Both the position numbers and the translations under genes were made by a program. This document shows, one piece after another, positions 52,871 to 62,586 of a stretch of 64,000 nt of DNA. Below the pieces are notes generated by a model. It was given only the letters and a program-made list of their open reading frames with translations, was not told the origin of the DNA and searched no databases. The DNA comes from an uncultured Lachnospiraceae bacterium (lineage in GTDB: Bacteria; Bacillota; Clostridia; Lachnospirales; Lachnospiraceae): NCBI GenBank assembly GCA_947174505.1, contig CAMWJF010000002.1, positions 1 through 64,000 on the forward strand, given 5' to 3'. Each line of letters starts with the position of its first letter. Position 1 is the stretch's first letter.

Positions 52871-54292
52871 CTACTGCAGTAACTGCAGCACCTGTGCGGG
52901 TCTCTCATTCGCCTGCGCCAGCATGGATACTGCCGCCTGGGAAATAACCTGCTCTGTGGTGTACTCCGTCATCTCATCCGCTATGTCCACGTCCATAATC
53001 CGGGAGTAAGAAGCCGTCATGTTCTCATTAGACACAGCCAAATTGTTGACCGTGTGCTCCAGACGATTCTGGTATGCACCAAGTCTGCTTCGCACATCCG
53101 ACACATAGAGAATTGCGCTCTTAATGGTCTTATTCGCATCCGCACACTCTTCTATCGAAGTCATCCGCATATCTTCCATGTTCATCCTGTTCAGGGAGAT
53201 CGTAGGAATGCGTATTGCAAGCTGCTGACCCTCGTTCGCTCCAGTCTGGATATCCATGGAGCCGATACCGGTAATATCAACCTCCAGATTCTGTATAGGC
53301 TTCATAAATCCGCCACCGCCGACAGATACCTCTATAATATCACCAGCCTTCGCCTCTGTCGTATCCGGCCTCGTGCTCACAATGCTCCACTGAAGGCCGG
53401 AAGCAGCATCTGAAATAAGCACGTTGTCTGTTCCGTCCCCATTATCCGTAATTGTTATGGATGCCGTTGGCGGAAAATTTAACGCCCCGGTCTTCGCGTC
53501 ATCAAATGCATCCTCAGTGGCTCCGACATTTAACTGCGGTACCATCTTCCCGGAACCGGGCGGATTCTCCACAATATCATAAGCTACATTAAACTCCGGA
53601 ATCTTGGTGGTAGTGCTATCATCCTCCGGAATCTCAAGCGTCATCTTAAAATCCAAAGGACCTGTAAGCGTAATCTTACTTTTCGTCGTCTCGGAAATCT
53701 CCACCCCCACTGGGAACTCCGTGCCTAATGCTATGTTGGTGGCATCCTTATCAATATTTCCCTTACTATCATAAATGATAGACAATGAATTTATAGAATA
53801 TACTTTTGAAGTAATCTCATCCGAATAATAATCAACCTTAACCCTGTTGTTATTGGTATATCCCCGCAGGTCAAAGGTACCGTCCAGAAGAGTCTGTCCG
53901 TTAAATTCTGTATCTGTAGAAATTCTGGTGATCTCCGCCTTGAGCTGTTTTACCTCCGACTCAAGCGTCATCCGGTCTACCGTGGTGAGCGTTCCCGTCT
54001 CGCCCTTAACTGCCAGCTCGTTCATTCTCTGCAGCATCTCATGCACTTCCGTCAGCGCACCGTCCGCCGTCTCGATTATGGAGATACCGTTCTGGGAACT
54101 CTGGGTCGCCGTACCGATTCCTGTAATCTGCGTATTCATTCTTCTGCCGATGGCATAGCCCGAAGGGTTATCCTTCGATGCAGTTACCTTCAAGCCGGAG
54201 GACAGGCGTTCCAGGGATTTGGACACCCTATTATCCGACGCATTTAATGCATTACTTGCGCGCATTGCCGGCGCATTATAACTAATCTTCAT
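52871..54292 (-). CDS. Flagellin
   Basis: A 473-aa flagellin. D0/D1 N-terminus 'NRVSKSLERLSSGLKVTASKDNPSGYAIGRRM...IETADGALTEVHEMLQRMNELAVKGETGT', C-terminus 'DIADEMTEYTTEQVISQAAVSMLAQANERPAQVLQLLQ'. The variable central domain is about 220 residues. FliS follows and the DUF6240/FliK-like gene precedes by 21 bp. Strong AGGAGG upstream. Surface filament component. Confidence 0.93.
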   Translation of the reverse strand: MKISYNAPAMRASNALNASDNRVSKSLERLSSGLKVTASKDNPSGYAIGRRMNTQITGIGTATQSSQNGISIIETADGALTEVHEMLQRMNELAVKGETGTLTTVDRMTLESEVKQLKAEITRISTDTEFNGQTLLDGTFDLRGYTNNNRVKVDYYSDEITSKVYSINSLSIIYDSKGNIDKDATNIALGTEFPVGVEISETTKSKITLTGPLDFKMTLEIPEDDSTTTKIPEFNVAYDIVENPPGSGKMVPQLNVGATEDAFDDAKTGALNFPPTASITITDNGDGTDNVLISDAASGLQWSIVSTRPDTTEAKAGDIIEVSVGGGGFMKPIQNLEVDITGIGSMDIQTGANEGQQLAIRIPTISLNRMNMEDMRMTSIEECADANKTIKSAILYVSDVRSRLGAYQNRLEHTVNNLAVSNENMTASYSRIMDVDIADEMTEYTTEQVISQAAVSMLAQANERPAQVLQLLQ

Positions 54293-54313
54293 TTCTGTTT
54301 CCTCCTTTATGCT

Positions 54314-57300
54314 TTATGCCGTCAGGGCCGTAATAAACGCTTTCGCAATTCCGTATAGCGCCGCTGTCTGCTGCCCTTCCCCGCCGTTTATATCTTCCTC
54401 TGTGTAATCTCTGCTGTTTACCTCTCTGCCCTGTATAATAACCAGGCCCGTCTTCTCTCCGCCTGCCCCGTTTTCTCCCGAAGCCCCCAGCGCTTTTTCC
54501 AGTTCTTCCCGCCTGCCCTGCAACCAGCTCGTTCCCTCGCCGCTCTCACAGGCAATATAGCCGGATACCTTCTGCTCTCTGAGAGAAAATCTGGCTGTGA
54601 TCTGCCCGAATTCTTCCGTCTGTACCGTAACGTTTACCTTGCCCGTCCCGGTTCCGTGCAGGATTTTTAAATTTATGGCCGTCAGCTCGCCGTTAATCTC
54701 CACGGGAATCTGGTAATTCTCCTCGCGCGAAAGGCTCCCCGCCAGCGCAAGCTGCTTTTTACAGCTCTGTAAGGCACGCAGATCCAGATAATCCTCCGGC
54801 GCGTCCATCGCCTCATCCAGAAGCCCGGAGAAAGTTTCCTGCATCCCCTCATAGGCTTGCTGCGCGCTTTCCTTATCCGTCAGACTCTCTATCAGCGACT
54901 CCGCTTTCCGCTTCCCTTCCGAACTGCCTGCGCCTTCCTCCAAGTCGCGCAGTTTCCGGTACAGTGCGCCCGGTCTTTTCCGAAGTCCGGCTGCCGCTTC
55001 CAGATTGTTGGCCGTCACGGGCTGCCTGTACGCCACAAGCTCCCTCACCACAGCCTCCTCCACATTTTCCAGCCCACGGTAGGATTGTAACTGTTCCTGT
55101 GTATACGCCTGCTCCAAAGAAGCGTCCGCCGTCTGCTGCCGCAGCGCATCCGCAAACTCTTCCATGGTCGTTTCCGCCGCAAAGTTCGTCCCCGCAAGCG
55201 TTTCCGGCTCCAGAGCGTCCGCAATCTGTCCCGCAAGCATGTGGTAATAGCTCTCCGCCTGTTCCGAATCCTGCTGCCTCTGCCCGCTCTCCTGGTTACC
55301 CGGCTCTGTGCTCTCCTGCCCCAGATTCGGGAATCCGCTTAGAATCTGATCGGTGATGGATTTGTTTTTCGCCACGGCATCCACGCCGTCAAAACCGTCG
55401 TCCACCTTATAATCCATTCCCTGTTTTTTGGCGCTGCGCATCGCTGTCAGAAGATTGCTGAAAGAAATTTGCGCCCCTTCCTTCAGGAGACTGCCCACCG
55501 CCGCGTCATCCGACTTTTCCAACTGCCGGAACATGCGGTAAATCCCGATATATGCCTCTCTCTCCTGCTCGCTGACCGCATGGCTCTTTTCTAATTTATA
55601 TAAATATTTGCTGAATTTCTCTTCCCGCGCCGCGTCGTCCACACCGCTCTCATCCAGATACCGATTCAGTTCATCCATCGACATGGTAAGCGGATTCTTT
55701 CCGTCCCGGATCGCCTGTAAGGATACCGCCGGCGTCATTCTGCGGATGGTCTGCTGCAGCTCCATGTCGTATTTCTTCACCGCGTCCATATTGTCATCGG
55801 TGATATCCATACTGTTGTAGCCCAGAATCCGCACTGCTTTGCGGTTCTCCTCGTTCGTCTCAAGACCCATGTCCTTCAGGATATCGTCCACGTTGCGGAA
55901 AGCCTTGCGAATGGAGTCTCCCATATCCGCCCTGGGCGCAGTCATTAATGTTTCATAGGATTCCCTTGCCGCTTCATAGGCGTTTTTGAGTGCCGTGCCG
56001 TTCTTATGTACACTGTCAAGCGTAAAATCTTCCGTGCCGTCAATGTACTGCACAAGCACCGCCGCCGGCAAACGGGGAATTTCCGAAATCTTTGTCTGTA
56101 CTTCCTCGTAAAGCGCCGCTTTTCCGGCTGCCGCCGCCGCGTCGGATTCCCCGAAGAGCTTCTGGTTCTGCTCCTGCTCCAGCTTCTTCAAAGCCTCCAC
56201 CAGCGCCTCCAGCTCCGTCGTATCTATGGAATAGCCGCTGGCCATCAGCTGACGGTTCGCCTCAATGGTCATCATCAGCCTGATTTCTTCCATCTGACGT
56301 CTCTGGGTGACAGCCGCCGGAGCTTCCTGCGTCACACTGCCCGCATCTATCTTTTCCTGCGCCGCGGTCAGATTCCGCAGATTTACTTCCTTGTCCTCTG
56401 CTACCGCCAGATCAACCGCTTCGTCACTGATCCGTCCGTAGTCCTCCATGTAATCGGCCGCCCGTTCCAGACTGCTTCTGCCGTCAGCCAGATTGGCCTC
56501 CCCGGCCTTTTTCCCGTCGGCAATCGCCGCCGCTGCCGCAGATAAAATTTTTTCTCTGTCCCATGGCTGCCCGGCCTGCCCGATCTCATGGAGTTTCTGC
56601 ATCGTCCCTATCGTCAGGGGCACGCCAACGCTGACCAGCCACTGTGCGCTCTCCATGTTTTTATCGTTAATCTCAAGCCCTGCCGCTTCCAGCACGCGCT
56701 CGATCTGTGGACGGAGCTGCTCCCAATTATAGTCTTCCGCCTTCTTCGCATAGTAGCCGGTATCGTCCGTGGCATAATAACCATGCGCCTGCCTCTGGCT
56801 GTCAGTCGCGGCGCTGTGGCCTGCCAGATAGAAATTATCAATCGTCGGCTCCATTCGGTTTTCCACCATATACTTCACGGTACCTTCACCGATTTCCGCC
56901 GTCTGCATGGCTCTCTCAAAGGCTTCCTTCACCGCCCGAACATTTTCTTCGGTAAGCGGAATGTCATGCGCCTGAAACTGTGCGGCAAGCTCCTGCGCAA
57001 AAGCCTGACTCCCCGTAATCTGTTTCAGGGTGTCCGCATCCAGATCGTCGGTGTAACCTACAACCTGCGTGCCGCCTTTGACAAGCTCTGCCTTAATCTT
57101 GTCGACAATGGTGACAACTTCCTCAATCTCCATATCGCCGGGATGATATCCCTCCTGCTGTAAGCGGGAAAAATCTTTCCCGGACATAGTATTAGACATC
57201 ACTGTCATATAGTCCGTCTGCGTGGCCACGTCAATAGCCGCCGCATCCTGCATAACCTCTTCTGCGGTCTTTCCGTGACCCCCGTAAGCGTTGTTATCCA

Positions 57301-57430
57301 TAACTGTGCCAGAAATGTCTAATGCAAAATCACCCGCACGCTCCGTCCTCGTCGTCCGGGTATCCCGATATGCAGTTGTCGCCCTGTCTACATTTTGGTT
57401 TGCGTTACTGTGGTCAAACGTAATCTTCAT
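54314..57430 (-). CDS. Large DUF6240 protein with FliK-like C-terminus
   Basis: A 1038-aa soluble, mostly helical protein without signal peptide. Repeated modules of about 60 residues such as 'NMESAQWLVSVGVPLTIGTMQKLHEIG' and 'LLTAMRSAKKQGMDY' suggest internal repeats. Around residues 920-980, 'LKILHGTGTGKVNVTVQTEEFGQITARFSLREQKVSGYIACES' resembles the C-terminal domain of hook-length control protein FliK. It precedes flagellin in one operon, so a flagellar role is likely. The DUF6240 assignment is by memory of family appearance. Confidence 0.65.
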   Translation of the reverse strand: MKITFDHSNANQNVDRATTAYRDTRTTRTERAGDFALDISGTVMDNNAYGGHGKTAEEVMQDAAAIDVATQTDYMTVMSNTMSGKDFSRLQQEGYHPGDMEIEEVVTIVDKIKAELVKGGTQVVGYTDDLDADTLKQITGSQAFAQELAAQFQAHDIPLTEENVRAVKEAFERAMQTAEIGEGTVKYMVENRMEPTIDNFYLAGHSAATDSQRQAHGYYATDDTGYYAKKAEDYNWEQLRPQIERVLEAAGLEINDKNMESAQWLVSVGVPLTIGTMQKLHEIGQAGQPWDREKILSAAAAAIADGKKAGEANLADGRSSLERAADYMEDYGRISDEAVDLAVAEDKEVNLRNLTAAQEKIDAGSVTQEAPAAVTQRRQMEEIRLMMTIEANRQLMASGYSIDTTELEALVEALKKLEQEQNQKLFGESDAAAAAGKAALYEEVQTKISEIPRLPAAVLVQYIDGTEDFTLDSVHKNGTALKNAYEAARESYETLMTAPRADMGDSIRKAFRNVDDILKDMGLETNEENRKAVRILGYNSMDITDDNMDAVKKYDMELQQTIRRMTPAVSLQAIRDGKNPLTMSMDELNRYLDESGVDDAAREEKFSKYLYKLEKSHAVSEQEREAYIGIYRMFRQLEKSDDAAVGSLLKEGAQISFSNLLTAMRSAKKQGMDYKVDDGFDGVDAVAKNKSITDQILSGFPNLGQESTEPGNQESGQRQQDSEQAESYYHMLAGQIADALEPETLAGTNFAAETTMEEFADALRQQTADASLEQAYTQEQLQSYRGLENVEEAVVRELVAYRQPVTANNLEAAAGLRKRPGALYRKLRDLEEGAGSSEGKRKAESLIESLTDKESAQQAYEGMQETFSGLLDEAMDAPEDYLDLRALQSCKKQLALAGSLSREENYQIPVEINGELTAINLKILHGTGTGKVNVTVQTEEFGQITARFSLREQKVSGYIACESGEGTSWLQGRREELEKALGASGENGAGGEKTGLVIIQGREVNSRDYTEEDINGGEGQQTAALYGIAKAFITALTA

Positions 57431-57477
57431 AAATCTTCCTCATACAAAATGTAGTGTACTTTCTTATGTAATCATAC

Positions 57478-57513
57478 AATAAAGGGCGAATGATTTCTCA
57501 TTCACCCTTTATT
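57478..57513. terminator. Hairpin between the flagellar gene and the Fic fragment
   Basis: AATAAAGGG-C-GAATGA / TCATTC-A-CCCTTTATT, about 15 bp per arm; lies downstream of the Fic fragment on the minus strand. T-run weak. Confidence 0.65.
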
Positions 57514-57534
57514 TCGGCATGGTTTGGCGGTTTC

Positions 57535-57819
57535 TTAACCTTTTTGCGCATTTTCTGTGCGGGCAATCTGTTTCTCCCAGGTTTTCACTGTCTGCTCCCG
57601 CAAAAAATTCCGGAGCGGGTCAAGTTCCTGTCTGGCATCCCACGCCTCCAATGCCGCAAAGTAGTCCCTGCGGTTCTCCTCATGAATAATGATCGGCGGA
57701 TGCTCATGTATAATCAGGAAATAGTTCATCGCCAGACGACCGACACGCCCATTGCCGTCAGCAAAGGGATGAATGTTTTCAAATTTTGCATGAAAATATG
57801 CTGCTGCAGTCAGCGCATC
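57535..57819 (-). pseudogene. Fic-family protein, truncated 5' fragment lost
   Basis: An open segment of 94 codons contains the Fic motif HPFADGNGRVGRL followed by 'NYFLIIHEHPPIIIHEENRRDYFAALEAWDARQ', the C-terminal part of a Fic AMPylase-type protein. Upstream of 'DALTAAAYFH' a stop codon closes the frame and no start or N-terminal Fic sequence is present, so the gene is a remnant. No toxin activity expected. Confidence 0.8.
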
Positions 57820-57927
57820 TTATCTACATTATTTTCAGTTTTTCTGCTCTGACAGCGCACCTGTTACATTTCCCGGCGAGCAGATGATCCACATCGTATA
57901 TCCATTTATTTACTACTTAGATTTTGA

Positions 57928-58125
57928 CATTATTCTGTTGTACCATTTATTCCTAACGCAAACAATCTGCTCCAGCAATTTTTCATATGACTGAATAGAT
58001 ACTGTGCCTCATCATAAACATAATTGCGAAACCCGCCATCCTTACTATTGTCAGTCGAATAGTTCTGAAAATACTCCTTAATTTGTTCCCATATGGATGT
58101 ATCATTTCCATTGTTTTTCATTTTC
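57928..58125. repeat. 198-bp direct repeat, copy 1
   Basis: Nearly identical to 63803..64000 (one base difference seen, giving Lys instead of Asn). Also, GATCCACATCGTATATCC occurs at 57886..57903 and 63766..63783. Indicates duplication of the 3' part of an unknown gene. Confidence 0.9.
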
Positions 58126-58961
58126 TCAAACAATATCTGCAGACCTTGCCGGTACGCTTTCTTTTCCTGCTCCGATTTGTCTATCATACTAAGCTTTAGA
58201 GTATATTTATACTCGTTCGAACGATGAGAATAGAAATTCTTATCAATATGCATTCCCGCAATCACCCTACTAATGGCTTCCATAGGATTATCGTATTCAG
58301 AAATCACCTCGTTATTATGCTGATAATACTTGTCAATTAACTGGTTAAAACCTTCCCGGTATTCTTCCGGCAGCAATCTGTCCGACAAATATCGAAGCGC
58401 TGCTACAGACGATTCCAGTCCTGTTATCGCTTCGCTTTCTGACTGGAAAAATTTATATTTTTCTCTGACTGGACGAACTTCTATCCCCATTATATATTGA
58501 GGCTGGCTCCGGCTCAAACAATCCATCCCATAAGTGATATGTGCCAGAGTATCTTCAAACTGATCCACCTCCTCATCAGTCATACCTGAATAAAAGCCAT
58601 TATTATACAACATTTCACTGAATACCAGCCGCTGATTTACGGTATTTTCCCAAAAAGGATCATCAGGATTCTTATCCTTGGCATTTTCTTTTTTCTGAAT
58701 TTCATTCTTAATAAAAAGGTCTGCACCATCCTGCTTCATCTTTTGAAATCCTTCTTCACTGCAAAGAAGGTCCATACCCTCTTTAGAAATCGACACTTTC
58801 ACTCCTTGATTCTGAAAAACCGATGACTTAAGAGCCTTTTCAACATATGCTGTAGCTTCCTCTGTTTTCTCTTTACTTATGGATATAGTTCTCTGATCCA
58901 GCCCGTTTTTAATACGCTCCGCATATGCTCCCATAAAAATATTCATACCATTTATCTGCAT
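57930..58961 (-). CDS. Hypothetical protein, 343 aa, duplicated in the window
   Basis: Starts 'MQINGMNIFMGAYAERIKNGL' with AGAGGAG upstream of ATG 58961. Soluble, charged and helical; 'ISISKEKTEEATAYVEKALK' and 'VSISKEGMDLL' recall small Lachnospiraceae proteins of unknown function. A second copy of its C-terminus is present at the window end and a fragment resembling its N-terminal region is at about 63700. No known domain was recognised. Confidence 0.7.
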   Translation of the reverse strand: MQINGMNIFMGAYAERIKNGLDQRTISISKEKTEEATAYVEKALKSSVFQNQGVKVSISKEGMDLLCSEEGFQKMKQDGADLFIKNEIQKKENAKDKNPDDPFWENTVNQRLVFSEMLYNNGFYSGMTDEEVDQFEDTLAHITYGMDCLSRSQPQYIMGIEVRPVREKYKFFQSESEAITGLESSVAALRYLSDRLLPEEYREGFNQLIDKYYQHNNEVISEYDNPMEAISRVIAGMHIDKNFYSHRSNEYKYTLKLSMIDKSEQEKKAYRQGLQILFEKMKNNGNDTSIWEQIKEYFQNYSTDNSKDGGFRNYVYDEAQYLFSHMKNCWSRLFALGINGTTE

Positions 58962-59229
58962 CACGGTCTCCTCTTTTATAATAAAACTTTACATTTTAAT
59001 AATAATCTACTTTTGGCTGCGGTTCATAGCCCCCCTGCATAAAATATATTTAATGAACTATAAAAATCAATAGGCCTTCCAGTATTTATATCATAAATCA
59101 AAACATGCTGATTGCCCCTGCAAAATCTACAGAATCTAATTTTCTTGGCGTTGTTCTACCTGTTGTATCGTCGGTTGTGCTCTCATAAGTAGTTTACCAG
59201 TTCATCCTTTGTTTCAACCCGTATGTTCC
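58962..59229. other. Intergenic region with a decayed frame
   Basis: About 270 bp. On the minus strand a stop-bounded frame of about 43 codons contains 'KIRFCRFCRGNQHVLIYDINTG' and ends in 'YAGGL', near 59025..59155, with no start signal; likely the remnant of a gene. Nothing else recognised. Confidence 0.3.
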
Positions 59230-59430
59230 TCAGTTGCGGTATTTCTGCGTCCAGAGAAGAACCGTTCTCCTGTTTATGCCAAGCGCTTCTGCAACAGAAT
59301 CATTTGAAAGGCCATCCGCTTTCAAAAGCAATATTTTGGCACGTTGTATGATGATTGCCAGTGTCATGCCGGATTTTACAAGTTTTTCCTTGTGGTCGGT
59401 TGTATGTAATAAAGGCTTTGGGGTATTCAT
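59230..59430 (-). pseudogene. IS630-type transposase N-terminal remnant
   Basis: 66 codons with 'IIIQRAKILLLKADGLSNDSVAEALGINRRTVLLWTQKYRN', the helix-turn-helix of IS630-type transposases. The DDE catalytic domain is missing, so only a fragment remains. Confidence 0.65.
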
Positions 59431-59711
59431 GGCTATGCCCCTTCCAGCAGTACTGGTTTAAGTATAGAACAAAATATCTAAAAAGTATATTCAAGCAATA
59501 AATGATATACTGGGTTTTTCGTGTCTTTTAGAGTGTCTCACAAATATGCTGACCATCCAAGACGCGGGATTTGACCCTTACTCAGAAAAGAAAGCATCCT
59601 CCCAAAGCCTGAGGCAGCTGTACTGCCATTGTAGCTTCAAATATTCAACAAGTTCTGCCAAAACTTTCTTTTATTAATATCCAACATTTTCTCCTACCTC
59701 AATATTCTGCT

Positions 59712-60428
59712 CTATTCACTAAAAGATAAGGTTACTTTTTCTTTAAACCTATTATGAAGCATATACCTTTTTATCTTACGTAATATTAATAGTGCCATAC
59801 CTGCTGCCATTATCAAGCCCGTTATATCAATATGAGTAATACCAAAAACAGAGATTAAGTAGATAAATAAAGAAATTATAAAACTCATACTCATAAATCC
59901 CATTAGTAAAACTACTTTTATATTTTCCGGTTTTTTTGTGATTAAAAACAAAATATTCATTATATCTGCAAATTGATAAAATATGAGATTAATTATTATT
60001 AAAGCAGCAAATGTCTTAGCACATAAAAAACTCAAACTAATTACTCGTATAAAAGCTAATAACATAATAATGCATAAGTAAAATGTTTCAACTATGACAA
60101 CCACCATAAATTCAGATATTGTTATTAAATTAACTATTCTATCGATTGGTATGCCATTAGCAAGAAACCATTCTATCCTCCTACTTCTTCTTTCCCTGAT
60201 GCATATATTTTCACTAGATAAAATAAAAGCATAAAGCATATTTAGCATAATTAAGGCCAGAACAGCAAAGCTATTAATTAAATTATTGCTATATTCTTTA
60301 TTTATCTCACAATATTGTATTAATGTAATCACTAGCACCATAAACATTAACAAAAAAGTCTGCTTTCTTCCTCTCATTTTTTTTAAAAACAAAAAAATAT
60401 CGGATAAATTGTTACCATAAAACAACAT
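59712..60428 (-). CDS. ABC transporter permease-like membrane protein
   Basis: A 238-aa protein with six hydrophobic segments and no soluble domain, like ABC-2 type permeases of small exporters and immunity systems. It lies 200 bp downstream of the ABC ATPase on the same strand. The ATPase, this protein and a radical-SAM fragment probably belonged to one peptide export locus. Confidence 0.6.
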   Translation of the reverse strand: MLFYGNNLSDIFLFLKKMRGRKQTFLLMFMVLVITLIQYCEINKEYSNNLINSFAVLALIMLNMLYAFILSSENICIRERRSRRIEWFLANGIPIDRIVNLITISEFMVVVIVETFYLCIIMLLAFIRVISLSFLCAKTFAALIIINLIFYQFADIMNILFLITKKPENIKVVLLMGFMSMSFIISLFIYLISVFGITHIDITGLIMAAGMALLILRKIKRYMLHNRFKEKVTLSFSE

Positions 60429-60489
60429 TTATACTCCTCCTCTACCTAAATTCATTGCACGAGAAAAGCTCAAAAAATAAGTGTTTATG

Positions 60490-60672
60490 CTAGAAAGATG
60501 GTGGATTTTCCAACAATAGACGTGCCTTCCAAAAGCTCCGCTGTCCTTTAAAAGGATTCTGAGGATACAAGTTGTCCCTACAAGCACAAAATATTATAAT
60601 GGCTGAAAACATCATGACTGTACAAAATATATCACGTTCCTGATGACAAGAGATCTTCTTTATATTCAACAC
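60490..60672 (-). CDS. Possible short membrane protein between ATPase and permease
   Basis: A 60-codon frame with one hydrophobic stretch ('DIFCTVMMFSAIIIFCACRD') that overlaps the ATPase 3' end by about 40 bp. No clear ribosome-binding site. Could be a truncated permease or a chance frame. Confidence 0.3.
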   Translation of the reverse strand: MLNIKKISCHQERDIFCTVMMFSAIIIFCACRDNLYPQNPFKGQRSFWKARLLLENPPSF

Positions 60673-61303
60673 AATTGTTTTCTACTACCTTGCCATTGTC
60701 CATAATAATCACATTGTCTCTTTTATTAAAACTCCGCAATTCATGGTCGACAACAACAATCCACCTATCTTCATTGTATAATTCTTGAATTAATCTTTCT
60801 CTTATATTGTTATCCAACCCCGAAAAAGGTTCATCTAAAATAATTATTTCCGCGTTGCACAACAATATAATTAAAATTGATAGTTTCCGTTTCATCCCCT
60901 TTGAATATTCTGCAACACTCCTCTCCAGATCATCAAATATATCAAGTATTGTCGCATAATACTTTAGTTTCGAGGAGAATTCTTTCTGTTCCTGTAACTC
61001 CATAAAAAAATATATATTATCCAGACCTGACATTCTAGTATCAAGACAATCATATTCCAACAAAACAGCTATTTCCTTTGATGCATAGGTCAATTCACCC
61101 GAATCTTGTTCGAGCAAACCAGCCAATATTTTTACTAGTGTGCTTTTTCCACATCCATTTTTTCCTACAATCCAATTAAGACAATTACTGTATATCGAAA
61201 AGCTTATCCCTTTAATAATTCTCTGATCATTTATAGATTTTTCTAAATAATTACACCGAATAATTTCTGCTTTACTATTGCTGGAACTTGGTTTCTGAAC
61301 CAT
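60632..61303 (-). CDS. ABC transporter ATP-binding protein
   Basis: A 223-aa ATPase: Walker A 'WIVGKNGCGKSTLVKILAG', Q-loop region, signature 'YSKGMKRKLSI' (SxGxx variant), Walker B 'EIIILDEPFSGLD' and H-loop 'VVVDHE'. Single ATP-binding domain that would pair with the permease downstream. The start overlaps the end of the radical-SAM/SPASM fragment, consistent with one former operon. Confidence 0.85.
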   Translation of the reverse strand: MVQKPSSSNSKAEIIRCNYLEKSINDQRIIKGISFSIYSNCLNWIVGKNGCGKSTLVKILAGLLEQDSGELTYASKEIAVLLEYDCLDTRMSGLDNIYFFMELQEQKEFSSKLKYYATILDIFDDLERSVAEYSKGMKRKLSILIILLCNAEIIILDEPFSGLDNNIRERLIQELYNEDRWIVVVDHELRSFNKRDNVIIMDNGKVVENNCVEYKEDLLSSGT

Positions 61304-61423
61304 TCACATTCTTCTCCTTTCTCGATGCTTTTAATAATTCCTCTTAGAACACAACAGCTACAGAAAAATTGATTTTCACATTTCTCACATTCCCTAGATG
61401 TAACATCAGGAGCTTTTTTGAAA
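61243..61423 (-). pseudogene. C-terminal fragment of a radical SAM/SPASM-type maturase
   Basis: The frame 'PFKKAPDVTSRECEKCENQFFCSCCVLRG...' shows the C-x2-C-x5-C-x-C-C spacing of a SPASM-type auxiliary Fe-S cluster, as in peptide-modifying radical SAM enzymes. The gene is cut at about 61423 by IS5 sequences; its N-terminal radical SAM core is absent. It lies upstream of, and overlaps, the ABC ATPase gene, suggesting a former RiPP locus. Confidence 0.55.
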
Positions 61424-61425
61424 GG

Positions 61426-61903
61426 AACAGGTTGGGCGAAAAAATCTTTGCAGATGTTAATAGACGTCTTGATGAATCCGGACTCATGATGCATGGTGGT
61501 ACGATTGTCAATGCAAGCCTTATCGCTGCACCAAAATCCACCAAAAACCAAGAGGGCAAACGTGACCCGGAAATGCATCAGACCAGGAAAGGCAATGAAT
61601 GGTATTTCGGAATGACTTTCAAAGATAGAGTTTCGAATCAACAAACGCTCTTCCAGTCTCAAGATGGCTGATGATTTCAAAGGCATCAATTGGGACAAGA
61701 AGCCGGAACATGATAAGTCATCTGTCCGCTGTAAGGTTGAGCATGCTTTTCTCATCGCCAAAAACCAGATGGGTTATGCGCAAGTAGCTTATCGTGGGAT
61801 CGGGAAAAACATGAACCGATTCCACGTATTATTTGCCAGTGCCAACCTTTTGATGTGCAGCAGGGCTGGCCGGACCAAAGACTTTCTGGGGTGTATGGCA
61901 TAG
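61426..61903 (+). pseudogene. IS5-family transposase remnant with internal deletion
   Basis: Two frames match IS5-type transposases: 61426..61614 ('LGEKIFADVNRRLDESGLMMHGGTIVNASLIAAPKSTKN...GNEWYFGM') and 61700..61903 ('VRCKVEHAFLIAKNQMGYAQVAYRG...FASANLLM'). The part between, with a further catalytic aspartate, is missing and the frames differ. It is a dead copy that interrupts the radical-SAM fragment. Confidence 0.85.
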
Positions 61904-62160
61904 TGCGCCAATTTGGGAGCAAACGCCTGCAAAATGGGGGATATATCTTAAGAAATCTGAGGTAAATCGCCCTTGATTTGCTTAAAAACTTGGCAAAATG
62001 GGATAATGCTGACAATAAAGTGAATTAATCAGCGTTTCCCTAGAAAGGCAATTCTCAGACAATAAGAATCGCCCACATAAGTGGGAGTTTCTTATTGTCC
62101 TATATGGTTATAAAAGTATTAACTAATGGTAATTTGTATATTTACAGGATAGTAACTGAA
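61904..62160. other. Intergenic region after the IS5 remnant
   Basis: About 255 bp with no gene. It contains the hairpin at 62058..62099 and otherwise nothing recognised. Confidence 0.4.
62058..62099. terminator. Stable hairpin, terminator-like
   Basis: GACAATAAGAA / TTTCTTATTGTC outer stem with an inner CCCAC / GTGGG stem and ATAA loop. It lies downstream of the SH3 protein gene on the minus strand. No long T-run; could instead be an end structure of the IS remnant. Confidence 0.5.
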
Positions 62161-62586
62161 TTATCTACTCAACTGTTTTATATATTGACTTGATACGTAT
62201 CCCCCTATTCTTTTACCTGTGTGACAATCATCACCATATACGTAATCCCATCCGGGCGGACAAGCCGGAGTCACATACGGCATATCAAGAGCAGCTCCGT
62301 TTGCAAACTGTCCAATGACAGAATAGTTTGTTCCCGGTCCGCTACGTACATTGAGATTACCGCCCTCTGTTATTACTACAAACGCAATCCTAGGCTGCAC
62401 CTGCGCAGATGAACCAGCCGGTATATTGGCTAATTCCAATACCTCGGATTTAACTTCACTCTGTTCCTTCATCCTTTCTGACATAACCGGGTTTTCTGCC
62501 GCAAAACAAAGCTGTGAACACATCAGCACACATAATAACGAAGTGGCTAAAAACTTAAGTGATTTTTTCAAATACCCTGTATCCAT
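62161..62586 (-). CDS. Secreted SH3b-domain protein
   Basis: A 141-aa protein with a signal peptide ('LKFLATSLLCVLMCSQLCFAAENP') and a C-terminal bacterial SH3 domain ('GGNLNVRSGPGTNYSVIGQFANGAAL...GGYVSSQYIKQL'). Such domains bind cell-wall peptides. Its start overlaps the end of the lipoprotein gene by 32 bp, so both probably share one mRNA. The ribosome-binding site is weak. Confidence 0.75.
   Translation of the reverse strand: MDTGYLKKSLKFLATSLLCVLMCSQLCFAAENPVMSERMKEQSEVKSEVLELANIPAGSSAQVQPRIAFVVITEGGNLNVRSGPGTNYSVIGQFANGAALDMPYVTPACPPGWDYVYGDDCHTGKRIGGYVSSQYIKQLSR

Noticed and set aside
61243-61761. 172-codon minus-strand protein
   Set aside because: Only the last about 60 codons are a real (SPASM-like) fragment; the rest is antisense to the IS5 transposase remnant.
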